DNA from: an uncultured Rhodospirillales bacterium
GTDB lineage: Bacteria; Pseudomonadota; Alphaproteobacteria; Acetobacterales; Acetobacteraceae
Length of the DNA stretch: 59,185 bases
Assembly: GCA_903928895.1 (NCBI GenBank)
Contig: CAIYSR010000005.1
Location: forward strand, 1-59,185
Direction: 5' to 3'
Under the pieces are notes generated by a model, which was not told the origin of the DNA, searched no databases, and saw nothing but the letters and a program-made list of their open reading frames with translations. The position numbers and the translations under genes are program-made. Each line of letters opens with the position of its first letter. Within the stretch, counting starts at the first letter, position 1. This document shows, piece by piece, positions 18,600 through 27,107 of this stretch.

Positions 18600-19278
18600 G
18601 TGTGGTCGACTGGGCGTGTCTGGGCGATAACCTGATGCTGATGCCGTTGGGGCCGGACAGCTTCGGGGCGGCTCTGGATGAGCGGCAACCGGCAGAGTTC
18701 GGAGGGCGGAGGCGGAAGGGGGGGCAATTTTAGCGCCTTCGCGTTTAAACCCGGTCAATGGTTCCTGTGAGGTCGTCCTGTCATCGTTGCTGCTGTTCAT
18801 GAGCAGCTCTCGTGGTCGGGGGCAGCGCACCCGCCACATATCCAGCGTAGCAGATTCCCTGCGCCATCTCTGCGGAAGTTGCCGTTTCCGGTTCCGAGGT
18901 TGTGGCGGGGGTGGGTCAGTCGATCGAGGAGCGCGGGACGAATCCCATCGCGTGGCATATCTTTCCATCTGGCTCGCCCCTCTCGCGGCGGTGCCGCCGG
19001 AGCGGCCGACTCGAAAGAGGACCATCCGAGGGCGTGGGACGAGATACGAAATGCCGCAACGGCCTCCCCGCGAGAAGTGGGGATCGAGCCGGCACGGCGC
19101 TTATGACGGCTGCTAAATAATACCGGACACTTCCGGCCTTTGCGTGGGCTGGTATCGCGCGCCAGGTTGGCGGGCGGCGGCGCGCCAAAAGCGTCTCATA
19201 CCGGCCGCCGTTGACCCATTCTTCATGGGTCAATCTTTGCGGCGGTTGGGATGACCGCCAATTTTCCCCGGTGTCCTC
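18600..19278. other. Intergenic region with hairpin repeat copy A
   Basis: About 680 bases between two convergent genes. I see no credible gene; several short open frames are random in composition. The right third carries the hairpin repeat at 19171-19250, which lies just beyond the NRPS stop. Confidence 0.4.
19171..19250 (-). terminator. Hairpin repeat copy A, terminator-like, at the end of the NRPS gene
   Basis: A perfect eight-base inverted repeat, TTGACCCA (19211-19218) and TGGGTCAA (19226-19233), encloses the loop TTCTTCA. An outer pairing of CCGGCCGCCG (19201-19210) with GGCGGTTGG follows after an internal bulge. Read on the minus strand the hairpin is followed by GACGCTTTTGG, giving a short T-tract. 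It starts about 30 bases past the NRPS stop. Related copies are at 32424-32520 and 35540-35660. Confidence 0.55.
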
Positions 19279-22200
19279 CTATGGGAGCCTGTCCCTCTCT
19301 CTCAGGGCGAGGGCCGCCCGACAAATGGCGATCCATTCGTCAAATGGGCCGGAGGATCCGACAAATCGGCCGATCTCAGCGGCATAGAGACCGTCGGCTA
19401 GGCGCCGCGGCAAACTGAGGGGTCCGGCTTGGCCGTCGGGCTTGGCGGTGACGCAGAGCAGCGGTGCCGGGCCGTGCTTTGCCATCGCAACCTTCAACGC
19501 GCGCATATCGGATTCGTCAAACGACGGCGCCGACGACGTGAAAACAAACATCTTCCGCCCCTCCCGAAGATCGTCGAGCAGCTTTCGTCGCAGATACTGC
19601 ATGGCGGCAATCGAGCGCCGGAGCATGACCTCAGTGCGATCCGGCCCAACGTCGTTGAGAGATTGGAACGTATGCATTGTCGCATAGGGCGTTACGAGAA
19701 CATGATCGGGCGCGCTCGGACCGACGGCCAACCGCGTGGGGTCGGCCAGGGCGCCGAAGTCGGAGACGAGGCCGTCGAGAAGGCGCTCATGGTCTGTCGC
19801 CGCCCAGCGCAGCAGACCGAGCGCTACATGGGCGCCAAGACCCTGCTGAACGAAGCCGAATTCGCAGCTACTGCCGAGGCTTTCGAACTCGGCCAGCCAT
19901 TGGTGCCCCCCGCCCCGCGTCTCGATCATCTTGCCTTCGGCCCAGTCCCAGCATCGCAAGATCAGGCGCGCCGGTCCCCGCCATGCCGGGATGAGGTCGC
20001 CTGCAAGGATGGCGTGACCATCGGTCCAGCGGCGACCGCTATGAGGTTCCCAACTATGAAAGCCATCGCCGAGAAACGGCTGGTCGAGCGTCACCTGCTG
20101 CCCCTCCCCCGCCTGCTCCCAGGCGATCGACTCGATCCAAACGCCAAGTCGCCGATCATCCGGCTGCCCGTTGACCTCGCGAGGCACCGCCCAGGGCGAC
20201 ACAATGCGAACGTCGCGGATCGGGAAGTTCAGTTCGAACTCATAGCCCCGCTCGTTCCTTCGGGAGGGCAGCAGTCGCTTGCCGTCGACGATCAGGTGAA
20301 CATGTCGCGGCTGGCCCCGTTGTTCCAGGAACGTCGCGATGCTGGTCAGGCTGAGGCCGGCTTCAATGAGGGCCGGTGGGACCCGCAGCCCGTGCGCTGC
20401 CTCGACTGCGGCGCAGACCAGCACCACGCCGAGCGAATCAACGCCCAGGTCTTCGAGCGTCTGCTCAGCGCCGAAGTCCCCTTCATGGATTGAGGGATGA
20501 TCCAGAACCTCGCGCCAAAGCCCAGCGACTGCCTGCTCCACGGGTGTGAATGGGCGGCGGGCCAACCGCTGTTGCTCCGGAGGCTCCTGCTTCGGCACGG
20601 TCAAGGCGGCACGATCCAGCTTGCCGCTGCTCGTGACCGGCAACGCGTCAAGCAGGACGAACGTCGCAGGGATCATCGCCGTCGGCAGGACCTCCATCAG
20701 CCGCCGCCGGATCACGCGGTCTCCGGGCGAGCCCCCCGGGGCGACGAGCCATGCCACCAGCCGTCGCGCGCCCCCCTTCCCGCGAACTCCGACCGCGGCG
20801 GCCACGATGCCACCGATGCGCAGGATTGCAGCCTCGACTTCACCGGGCTCGATCCTGACGCCGTGCAGCTTGATCTGGCTATCCGCTCGCCCGAGGTACT
20901 GCAGATTTCCGTCCGCGTCCCAACGGACCCGATCTCCGGTTCGATAGATAGGGCCGCCCGCCGGTGTTTCAGTCCCGAAGCGATCTGCTGTCAGATCTGG
21001 CCGGTTCAGGTACCCCGCGGCGATCCCTTCGCCTCCGATGTGAAGCTCTCCCTCGCAACCGCGCGGCAGCAACGCCCCTTGCCGATCGACAACACGCAGC
21101 GACATGTTCTGCAGCGGGCGCCCGATCGTCGGCGCAGCCGGGCTCCTTCCGATGTCCGCGAAGCTCGCATAGACCGTCGCTTCCGTTGGGCCGTACGCAT
21201 TGACCAGGCGCAAGCCGGGCCGCGCCGCCAATAGCCGATCGGACACGTCCCGGCGCAACGCCTCGCCCGCCGAGACGATGGTCATGACGTTTGGCGGCAG
21301 CCCGACCGATCGCACCACGGCGTCCAGCACCGTCGGACTGCTGCTCACCACCAGCGCCTCATCGCGCAGGGGACTCGTCGCCAGCTGGGTGAGATTGTCG
21401 ATCACCAGCACCCGCCCACCCGCCACGAGCGGACTGAACAATTCGAACATCGCGACGTCGAAGGTCAACGATGTGGAGAACACCACGCCCCGGCATGCCG
21501 ATGGTCCCAGCATGCGTGCTCCCCAGATCGCGAGATTGGCGATGCTCCGCTGCCGGATCACGACCCCCTTCGGCCGCCCAGTCGAGCCGGATGTATAGAG
21601 CACATAGGCCACGTCTCCCTCCCGGGCGGGATCAATCGCCGGGGCGGCGGTCTCCATCTCAAACCGGTCCGATCGCAGCTCCGCAACTCCGAGCCCCGCG
21701 TCATCGTCAGTTAGAACGAGGCGGACGCCAGCATCCTCCAGCATGTGGCGCTGCCGGTTGGGCGGATGCCGCGGATCAAGCGGCAGAAACGCTGCTCCCG
21801 CCAGATGGATACCCAGCAAGGCGGCGACCATCTCGGCGCTTCGTGACATCCGTACACCCACGATCGCCCCGCGTCCCTGTCCGGACGCGCGGACGCCCCC
21901 CGCAATGATTTCTGCGCGGAGCATCAGAGTGCGATAGCTCATCTCGACCTTGCCATCGCATACCGCCGGGGCATCCGGGGTGCGCTCCGCCTGGGCTGCG
22001 ATCAGCGCGGGGAGTGTGGCGGGGCGAGGCAGTTCCCGCCGCGGCCCGTCGCCAAGCCGACGCAGCGATCGCTCATCCGACGGGTCCATGATGCGCAATG
22101 AGGATGCCGGGTTGGACAACGAAGCCGGCAAATCATCCAGCAAGCAGCGCCACGCCTGGGCGATCCCGCGCTCTACCGGAATCGCCATCGCTCCCGCGGC

Positions 22201-23766
22201 CTCCATCTGCGGTGAATCCGGGTCATCGGCCTCGTGCATTACAACGACCGGATCGCGATCCGAACCCACCGGATCATCGCGCAACCTGCCCATAATCACC
22301 TTGAGCGCCGCACCGAGGGAATCCGTCGAACGTACCACGAGGGCGAACGACCGCCGCGGCGCCTGCCGCCGCTGAATTGCCACGACGATTTCCTCGTCAA
22401 GTCGATCAAGTACGCGCGCCGCCGCGACTGCGAACAAGCCGGCAGCTAGGCAATCAGGCTGCAAGCTCACCTTGTCGGCAAATTCAACCAGGCGCCCCTG
22501 CACGCCCTTCGGTTGCTCAACGCAATTCTCCTCGTTCAGCCCCGAGATGGTTGCCTGCAACAGCCCCTCGGCATCCCCAGCATTCAGTCGGTTCGGGTCG
22601 TGGTCGAGCGTCAGCGCAAGCCGCGCGCCGGACTCGCAGCACGACAGGATCAACGGTGCGCTGGGCCCATGGTAGCGCCCGACCTCTTCCCAACGCCCAT
22701 TGTCCACCTCGGGCATGTAACTGAAAAGAACGTCGACGGCTTGTGCTCCATCCGTCCCCCGACCACCGCGGGGGAATAGAATACGTCCATGACGGTAAGC
22801 GGTGCTGAGCGTTTTCCCGATCGACGCGGCTAGGTGCGGCACCGGCGCTTCGAGAGCATCGATGCCAACCGGTACGACAGTGGAAAAGCACCCGACCGTG
22901 TCCCTGAACCGGGCGCCTCCGCGCATGTCGACCTGAACCCCGATCCTGATGGCCGAACGCGCGAAGTGTCGACCAAGCGCCTGGGCAAATGCCGCGACCG
23001 CGAGACGCGCAACAGATGTGCCGGCTGCCGCGGCCCGCGCGCGAAGCTGTGCGAGATCGCCGAAGTGCGAACGCCGGAAACCTAGCCGACCGACCGGGGG
23101 GGTGGCCGGCCAGATGCTTCTCGGCAGCCGCGCGAGCGTCGATCGCCAGTAAGCGAGCGCCGCTGTCTGGCGCGCCACGGTTGTGGAACCTACGAAGGCC
23201 TGCAGACATGCTGAATATGGAGTGGGCGCAGGCGGCGCGGCAGCGTGACCGCCAAGGGCCTCCAGATGACTCTGCACCCGTCGGGAGAGTGCCAGGCGAC
23301 TATTTGCGTCGGCGGCGATCTGGGAAATGAAGCGCGCCCATAGGTGGACGTCCTCCTCAAGACGCACCAATGCAAAGCGGACAAGCGGCATGTCGGGTTC
23401 AAAGGCGGCGCCGTGACACTGCGTGTCGAACCACGCGATTGCGACCGCGGAGGGATAGGCGGCGCCGGAAAGATCAATCAATGGGCAATCGACGGCGGTG
23501 GCGCCTCCAACCAGCCTCGGGCGTCCACCAAGCAGCCGCACATGCATTTGGAGCGCTGCGGCCTCGTCAACCGCCTTGGTCAGAGCCTCGCGGAACAAAC
23601 CGACATCCAGAGACCCAGGAATTCGCAACAGGTCAGCCCTAAGACTTGCCGAGCAATCTCCGCGCAATTGGTCCAATTTCCACAATGATTCTTGAGAAGG
23701 TAGAAGTGCGAATGACCTCCTAGATTCTTTTGAGTCAAAACTTATTTTATTATTATAAATTTTCAT
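19279..23766 (-). CDS. Single-module NRPS (C-A-PCP) with unusual C-terminal extension
   Basis: About 1495 residues. Residues about 20-430 are a condensation-like domain whose HHxxxDG motif is replaced by SQIAADA (about 148-154). Residues about 585-1060 are an adenylation domain: LYTSGSTGRPKG, NAYGPTEATVY, YRTGDRVRWDADG, SSGKLDR. My hand-read specificity code is D-V-F-S-V-A-A-V-Y-K, with the Asp expected for an alpha-amino acid. The carrier-protein Ser is in LGVDSLGV (about 1111). Then comes a beta-rich segment (about 1155-1275, RRWTDG) and a final domain (about 1290-1480) with ESLGSSCEFGFVQQ. There is no thioesterase or reductase domain. The ATG at 23766 lacks a strong ribosome-binding site; a TTG at 23844 would add 26 residues. 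No MbtH, phosphopantetheinyl transferase or exporter gene is nearby. Confidence 0.85.
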   Translation of the reverse strand: MKIYNNKISFDSKESRRSFALLPSQESLWKLDQLRGDCSASLRADLLRIPGSLDVGLFREALTKAVDEAAALQMHVRLLGGRPRLVGGATAVDCPLIDLSGAAYPSAVAIAWFDTQCHGAAFEPDMPLVRFALVRLEEDVHLWARFISQIAADANSRLALSRRVQSHLEALGGHAAAPPAPTPYSACLQAFVGSTTVARQTAALAYWRSTLARLPRSIWPATPPVGRLGFRRSHFGDLAQLRARAAAAGTSVARLAVAAFAQALGRHFARSAIRIGVQVDMRGGARFRDTVGCFSTVVPVGIDALEAPVPHLAASIGKTLSTAYRHGRILFPRGGRGTDGAQAVDVLFSYMPEVDNGRWEEVGRYHGPSAPLILSCCESGARLALTLDHDPNRLNAGDAEGLLQATISGLNEENCVEQPKGVQGRLVEFADKVSLQPDCLAAGLFAVAAARVLDRLDEEIVVAIQRRQAPRRSFALVVRSTDSLGAALKVIMGRLRDDPVGSDRDPVVVMHEADDPDSPQMEAAGAMAIPVERGIAQAWRCLLDDLPASLSNPASSLRIMDPSDERSLRRLGDGPRRELPRPATLPALIAAQAERTPDAPAVCDGKVEMSYRTLMLRAEIIAGGVRASGQGRGAIVGVRMSRSAEMVAALLGIHLAGAAFLPLDPRHPPNRQRHMLEDAGVRLVLTDDDAGLGVAELRSDRFEMETAAPAIDPAREGDVAYVLYTSGSTGRPKGVVIRQRSIANLAIWGARMLGPSACRGVVFSTSLTFDVAMFELFSPLVAGGRVLVIDNLTQLATSPLRDEALVVSSSPTVLDAVVRSVGLPPNVMTIVSAGEALRRDVSDRLLAARPGLRLVNAYGPTEATVYASFADIGRSPAAPTIGRPLQNMSLRVVDRQGALLPRGCEGELHIGGEGIAAGYLNRPDLTADRFGTETPAGGPIYRTGDRVRWDADGNLQYLGRADSQIKLHGVRIEPGEVEAAILRIGGIVAAAVGVRGKGGARRLVAWLVAPGGSPGDRVIRRRLMEVLPTAMIPATFVLLDALPVTSSGKLDRAALTVPKQEPPEQQRLARRPFTPVEQAVAGLWREVLDHPSIHEGDFGAEQTLEDLGVDSLGVVLVCAAVEAAHGLRVPPALIEAGLSLTSIATFLEQRGQPRHVHLIVDGKRLLPSRRNERGYEFELNFPIRDVRIVSPWAVPREVNGQPDDRRLGVWIESIAWEQAGEGQQVTLDQPFLGDGFHSWEPHSGRRWTDGHAILAGDLIPAWRGPARLILRCWDWAEGKMIETRGGGHQWLAEFESLGSSCEFGFVQQGLGAHVALGLLRWAATDHERLLDGLVSDFGALADPTRLAVGPSAPDHVLVTPYATMHTFQSLNDVGPDRTEVMLRRSIAAMQYLRRKLLDDLREGRKMFVFTSSAPSFDESDMRALKVAMAKHGPAPLLCVTAKPDGQAGPLSLPRRLADGLYAAEIGRFVGSSGPFDEWIAICRAALALRERDRLP

Positions 23767-24204
23767 TTGCAATATGACGCAGTTGGCATAAATTTTACCA
23801 AATAAATCGCATGATTTGTGCTCGATCTCCCCAGTATTTTGCAATGTCTACGCCATGAAGGATCGCCCCGTCGACCACCTAATCGGCTGCGCTTGGGGCT
23901 GCCCTGGACGGCACCAGGACCCTTGGCCCTGTTCCAAATGCCGGAACCGAAGGTCTTCCAGACCGTCACGGAGCTCTCACCGACAGAAGGCGCCCACAAG
24001 CTACGACCGAACTCAAACAGCTGCGACCCCGCGTGGGAGAAGTGATGGACATGGCCGACCTCAACGACGCGGCTTTGGTCATGGGGAGAGAAGCTTTTAC
24101 CCCCAACACACACCTCCGGTTCGATCCACGACTGCCCGCCGCAAGATCACAGGGTCCCAGAAGTTCCGGGTCAATTGCCCCGGCCGCCGAACGCCCTGCC
24201 CTCT

Positions 24205-24486
24205 TCACCTCCGCGCCCGTCCCGCACCAGCTGACCGGTAGGTCCCGCGACGCCTACTCATAAGACGCTTCCTCATATAAAGTTGGAGCGTGCGGCGAAG
24301 TGCGATGTTGCCAGCATTCGCACTGCCGTCGCTATCCGGCAACTCCCAAAACCTGCCAAGCAACAGGGTCCGCCCGGTTCCACCCCGTGAGAGCCAGACG
24401 CAGCCCGCAACAGCGAAAAGCGCAAACCAGCACCAAAGCAATGCTCCCGATCTAGATGCAAGGATAAGAAAAGTCGGATGCCACAC
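24205..24486 (-). CDS. Possible small single-pass membrane protein
   Basis: A 93-codon frame starting at GTG with a strong Shine-Dalgarno sequence (GAGGAG six bases upstream). Residues about 5-33 form one hydrophobic segment (ALLWCWFALFAVAGCVWL) followed by a basic, arginine-rich tail. It is on the same strand as the NRPS, about 440 bases upstream. No family is recognised. The ribosome-binding site and membrane segment support it; the low-complexity basic C-terminus argues for a decayed or spurious frame. Confidence 0.35.
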   Translation of the reverse strand: MWHPTFLILASRSGALLWCWFALFAVAGCVWLSRGGTGRTLLLGRFWELPDSDGSANAGNIALRRTLQLYMRKRLMSRRRGTYRSAGAGRARR

Positions 24487-24650
24487 GATTGGCTCCTCGT
24501 CAAGATGTCAAAGCCACGCAACCAGTAAGATGCGGAATCCGATTGTGCCGAATTGCTATAGGAAAATCTCGATTGAACATCCGAATGGATCTAATTTGCA
24601 CAGTTCCAAGTTGGATTTGTTAATTTAATTATCGAATTTTCGTTAAAAAA

Positions 24651-24671
24651 TATGATTTTTATATAATCATA
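24651..24671. promoter_or_regulatory. AT-rich palindrome, possible operator
   Basis: TATGATT (24651-24657) and AATCATA (24665-24671) are perfect inverted repeats separated by seven A/T bases. They lie in the most AT-rich part of the window, between the minus-strand NRPS region and the plus-strand liv operon. Such a site could bind a repressor or a nucleoid protein; no regulator gene is adjacent. Confidence 0.3.
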
Positions 24672-25162
24672 ATAACAAACTTGAGTGCAAAACTTACGGA
24701 TACCGCCCCGACGAGGAGCAGCAGACCGAACACGCCATGATTGCATTCGATCCGCGACAGTCGCGTTTTGGTCCGCTTCCAGCGCTCGGCGCAGACGGTT
24801 TCGTCCACGGCGATCTATCGCGCGACTCCCGATGCATTGGCTAGGGGTTACCCATACATTTTCGACGATCCGGACGTTACGGCTGTTGGTTGCGGCACCC
24901 GCCCAGTTGCGATCGAGACCGTCGAGCAGGAGCGCTTCATCCGCGGGTCTATCGTGTGCCGAAGCGGCAACCTGACACCGGTCCGGGGGCTATCCAAGGC
25001 CGGGGCGTCAGCGCCCGGTACGGCCTCACTGTCGGCGACAGCGGCACCGTCAGTCGCGCGGATGGTTACTTTGTGTTCTAGATGGCGGACGCTCAGGATT
25101 CACGGGGCGCATGCAGGGGTAGGAAGGGGGCAGGATATGTCAGCAGGCGAGGCCGTGAGGTC

Positions 25163-26041
25163 GTGACGGACTTTCTTCAGTTGGTGATCGCGGGGATGGC
25201 GACGGGGGGGTGTTATGCGCTCGCGGCGCTGGGTTTCACGCTATTGTGGCAGGCTTCAGGGACGGTAAATTTTGCGCTGGGCGAAATGGTGATGCTGCCG
25301 GCGTTTTTGATGTTGTTTTTTATCAATGTGGTGGGGTTGGCGCTGCCGTTGGCGTTTGTGGCGGCGGTGGGGGTGGCGCTGGTCGTGATGGGGTGGGGGT
25401 TCAAGGTAGCGATTGTTGATCCGCTCATCCGCCATGGCGTGATCCCGCTGGTGATTGCGACGTTGGGGCTTTCTATTGCGATGAAGCAGACCGTGAAGGG
25501 GGTGGCGACGGCGCAGGTGCGGACGTTTCCGTCGATCTTCTCGGATACGCTGCTGAATGTGGGGGGCGTGCATGTTTCGGTGGGGGATATCGGGACCGTG
25601 GTGGTGGCGTGCGCGCTGGTGGCAGGGTTGCAGGCGTTTCTGGGGCGGACACTGACGGGGCGCGCGATGCAGGCGGTGGCGCAGAACCGGGATGCGGCGG
25701 TGGTGCTGGGGATCAATGTCGAGCGGATGGTGTTGTATGCGTTTTTGATCAATGCGTTGCTGGCGGCGGTGGCGGCGTTGTTGATCACGCCGGTGTATCT
25801 GGCGAAGTTCGATATGGGGGATACGCTGGGCCTGAAGGCGTTCTATGCGGCGATCATCGGCGGGTTCAACAACAGCCGGGGTGCGTTGCTGGGGGGGCTG
25901 CTGGTGGGGGTAATGGAGAACCTGGTGGGGGCGTATGTGTCGTCGGGCTACAAGGAGGGGGTGGCGCTGGCGTTGTTCATGGTGGTGATCGTGTTCCGGC
26001 CGCAGGGGCTGTTGGGCACCGTGGTGGAGCGGAAGGTATGA
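25163..26041 (+). CDS. livH: Branched-chain amino acid-type ABC permease LivH
   Basis: A 292-residue inner-membrane permease with about eight helices. Family features are GMATGGCYALAALGFTLLW at the start, ASGTVNFALGEMVML, the cytoplasmic loop around AVAQNRDAAVVLGINVERM and GGFNNSRGALLGGLLVGV. I place the start at the GTG at 25163, which is preceded by GAGG; the frame is open upstream. It pairs with LivM, encoded after a repeat element. Codons end in G far more often than in neighbouring operons. The ligand may be an amino acid, urea or an aromatic acid, since this family is diverse. Confidence 0.88.
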   Translation: MTDFLQLVIAGMATGGCYALAALGFTLLWQASGTVNFALGEMVMLPAFLMLFFINVVGLALPLAFVAAVGVALVVMGWGFKVAIVDPLIRHGVIPLVIATLGLSIAMKQTVKGVATAQVRTFPSIFSDTLLNVGGVHVSVGDIGTVVVACALVAGLQAFLGRTLTGRAMQAVAQNRDAAVVLGINVERMVLYAFLINALLAAVAALLITPVYLAKFDMGDTLGLKAFYAAIIGGFNNSRGALLGGLLVGVMENLVGAYVSSGYKEGVALALFMVVIVFRPQGLLGTVVERKV

Positions 26042-26051
26042 GGGGGGAAGC

Positions 26052-26174
26052 AAGGGCTTCTTTTTTGAAAAAAAGAAGCAAAAAACTTTTATCCGTCGGA
26101 GTCGGTGCTGCCGCCACGACACAGCGAATGGATGAAGTTTTTTTGCTTCTTTTTTTACAAAAAAAGAAGCGCTT
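26052..26174. repeat. AT-rich inverted-repeat element between livH and livM
   Basis: Arms of about 43 bases, 26052-26094 and 26130-26174, are near-perfect inverted copies of each other (left arm begins AAGGGCTTCTTTTTTG). Each arm is itself a smaller hairpin (GCTTCTTTTTT, AAAAAAAGAAGC). The spacer is about 35 bases. The element fills the whole livH-livM gap, and its right end supplies the AAGAAG that probably serves as the livM ribosome-binding site. A second copy is at 47734-47904 and a degenerate half at about 29781-29805. Confidence 0.75.
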
Positions 26175-26177
26175 CGC

Positions 26178-27107
26178 ATGAAATACTTACGCTGGGTTGC
26201 GCTTCTGGCGGTATCGGTGGCGTTGTATTTCGCGCCTGGCCAGATGAAGTCGTATGGGCTGTACATTACCACGTTGTGGGTGGTGTATTGGATTGCCGGG
26301 GTGGGGCTGAATTTGACGGTGGGGTATGCCGGGCAGATTTCGCTGGGGCAAGGGGCTTTTCTCGGGATCGGGGCATATACGGCGGCGGTTCTGAGCAAGG
26401 CGGGGGTGTCGTATCTGGCGATTTTCCCGACTGCGGCCTTGGTGTGTTTTGCGATCGGGTTGTTGCTGGGCTTTCCGGCGTTGCGAGTGCAGCATCATTA
26501 TCTCGCGTTTGCGACGCTGGGGTTCAATATGCTGGTGTTCTTGTTTCTGCGGAACGAGGAGTGGCTGACGGGGGGGACGTTCGGGCTGAATAATATCCCG
26601 CGGCCGGTGATTTTCGATGTGCGGTTTACGCGGCCGTTGGATTTTTATCACCTCAGTTTTGTTGTGCTGGTGGTGATGGGCGGCGTGATGGCGTGGCTGT
26701 TGCGCTCGCCGTGGGGGCGGGCGTTTGCGGCGTTGCGGGACAATCCGATCCGGGCGGAGAGTGTGGGGATCAATACGACGTTTTATACGTTGATGGCGTT
26801 CGCGATCGGGGCGGCTTATGGCGGGGTGGCGGGGGCGTTGTTTGCGCCGCTGGTGCAGTTCGTGGAGCCGGCGCCGTTTTCGGTGGCGAATTCGTTGTCG
26901 ATGTTGCTGATGGTGATCGCGGGGGGCTCAGGCCGGTTTTTCGGCCCTGCGGTGGGGGCGGTGATTGTGGTGTTGCTGCCGGAGTGGTTGCGCGTGGCGC
27001 AGGATTGGTACCTGGCGATTTTCGGGGTGCTGATTGTGCTGATGATGGTCTGGCTGCCCGGCGGGTTGCTGTCGTTGCCGGACCGGCTGCGGGGACGGCG
27101 GGCATGA
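26178..27107 (+). CDS. livM: Branched-chain amino acid-type ABC permease LivM
   Basis: A 309-residue inner-membrane permease. Typical stretches are VGLNLTVGYAGQISLGQGAF, GIGAYTAAVL, the loop LRDNPIRAESVGINTTFY that docks the ATPases, and FGVLIVLMMVWLPGGLL. The ATG lies four bases after the inverted-repeat element, so its translation start region derives from that element. It overlaps livG by four bases. It forms the translocation pore with LivH. Confidence 0.92.
   Translation: MKYLRWVALLAVSVALYFAPGQMKSYGLYITTLWVVYWIAGVGLNLTVGYAGQISLGQGAFLGIGAYTAAVLSKAGVSYLAIFPTAALVCFAIGLLLGFPALRVQHHYLAFATLGFNMLVFLFLRNEEWLTGGTFGLNNIPRPVIFDVRFTRPLDFYHLSFVVLVVMGGVMAWLLRSPWGRAFAALRDNPIRAESVGINTTFYTLMAFAIGAAYGGVAGALFAPLVQFVEPAPFSVANSLSMLLMVIAGGSGRFFGPAVGAVIVVLLPEWLRVAQDWYLAIFGVLIVLMMVWLPGGLLSLPDRLRGRRA

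Larger units (their letters stand above)
23767..25162. other. Gene-poor, partly AT-rich stretch upstream of the NRPS
   Basis: About 1.4 kb with no confident gene. It includes a possible small membrane protein (24205-24486, minus), an AT-rich island with a palindrome (about 24590-24680), and a stretch at 24737-25081 that looks like decayed coding sequence. The last alternates among frames: one reads IYRATPDALARGYPYIFDD, another ends VSRADGYFVF at a TAG at 25081. I could not name the ancestral gene. Confidence 0.35.

Noticed and set aside
18787-19116. Plus-strand open frames between the LLM oxidoreductase and the NRPS
   Set aside because: Arg/Ser-rich random composition, three overlapping frames equally open, no ribosome-binding sites.
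23767-23844. TTG start for the NRPS 26 codons upstream
   Set aside because: The added residues are AT-rich with no conserved feature; the ATG at 23766 is a more usual start, though neither has a strong ribosome-binding site.
26052-26174. AT-rich inverted repeat as a CRISPR or phage attachment site
   Set aside because: There is no repeat-spacer array, tRNA or integrase; the structure is a single inverted repeat with dispersed copies.
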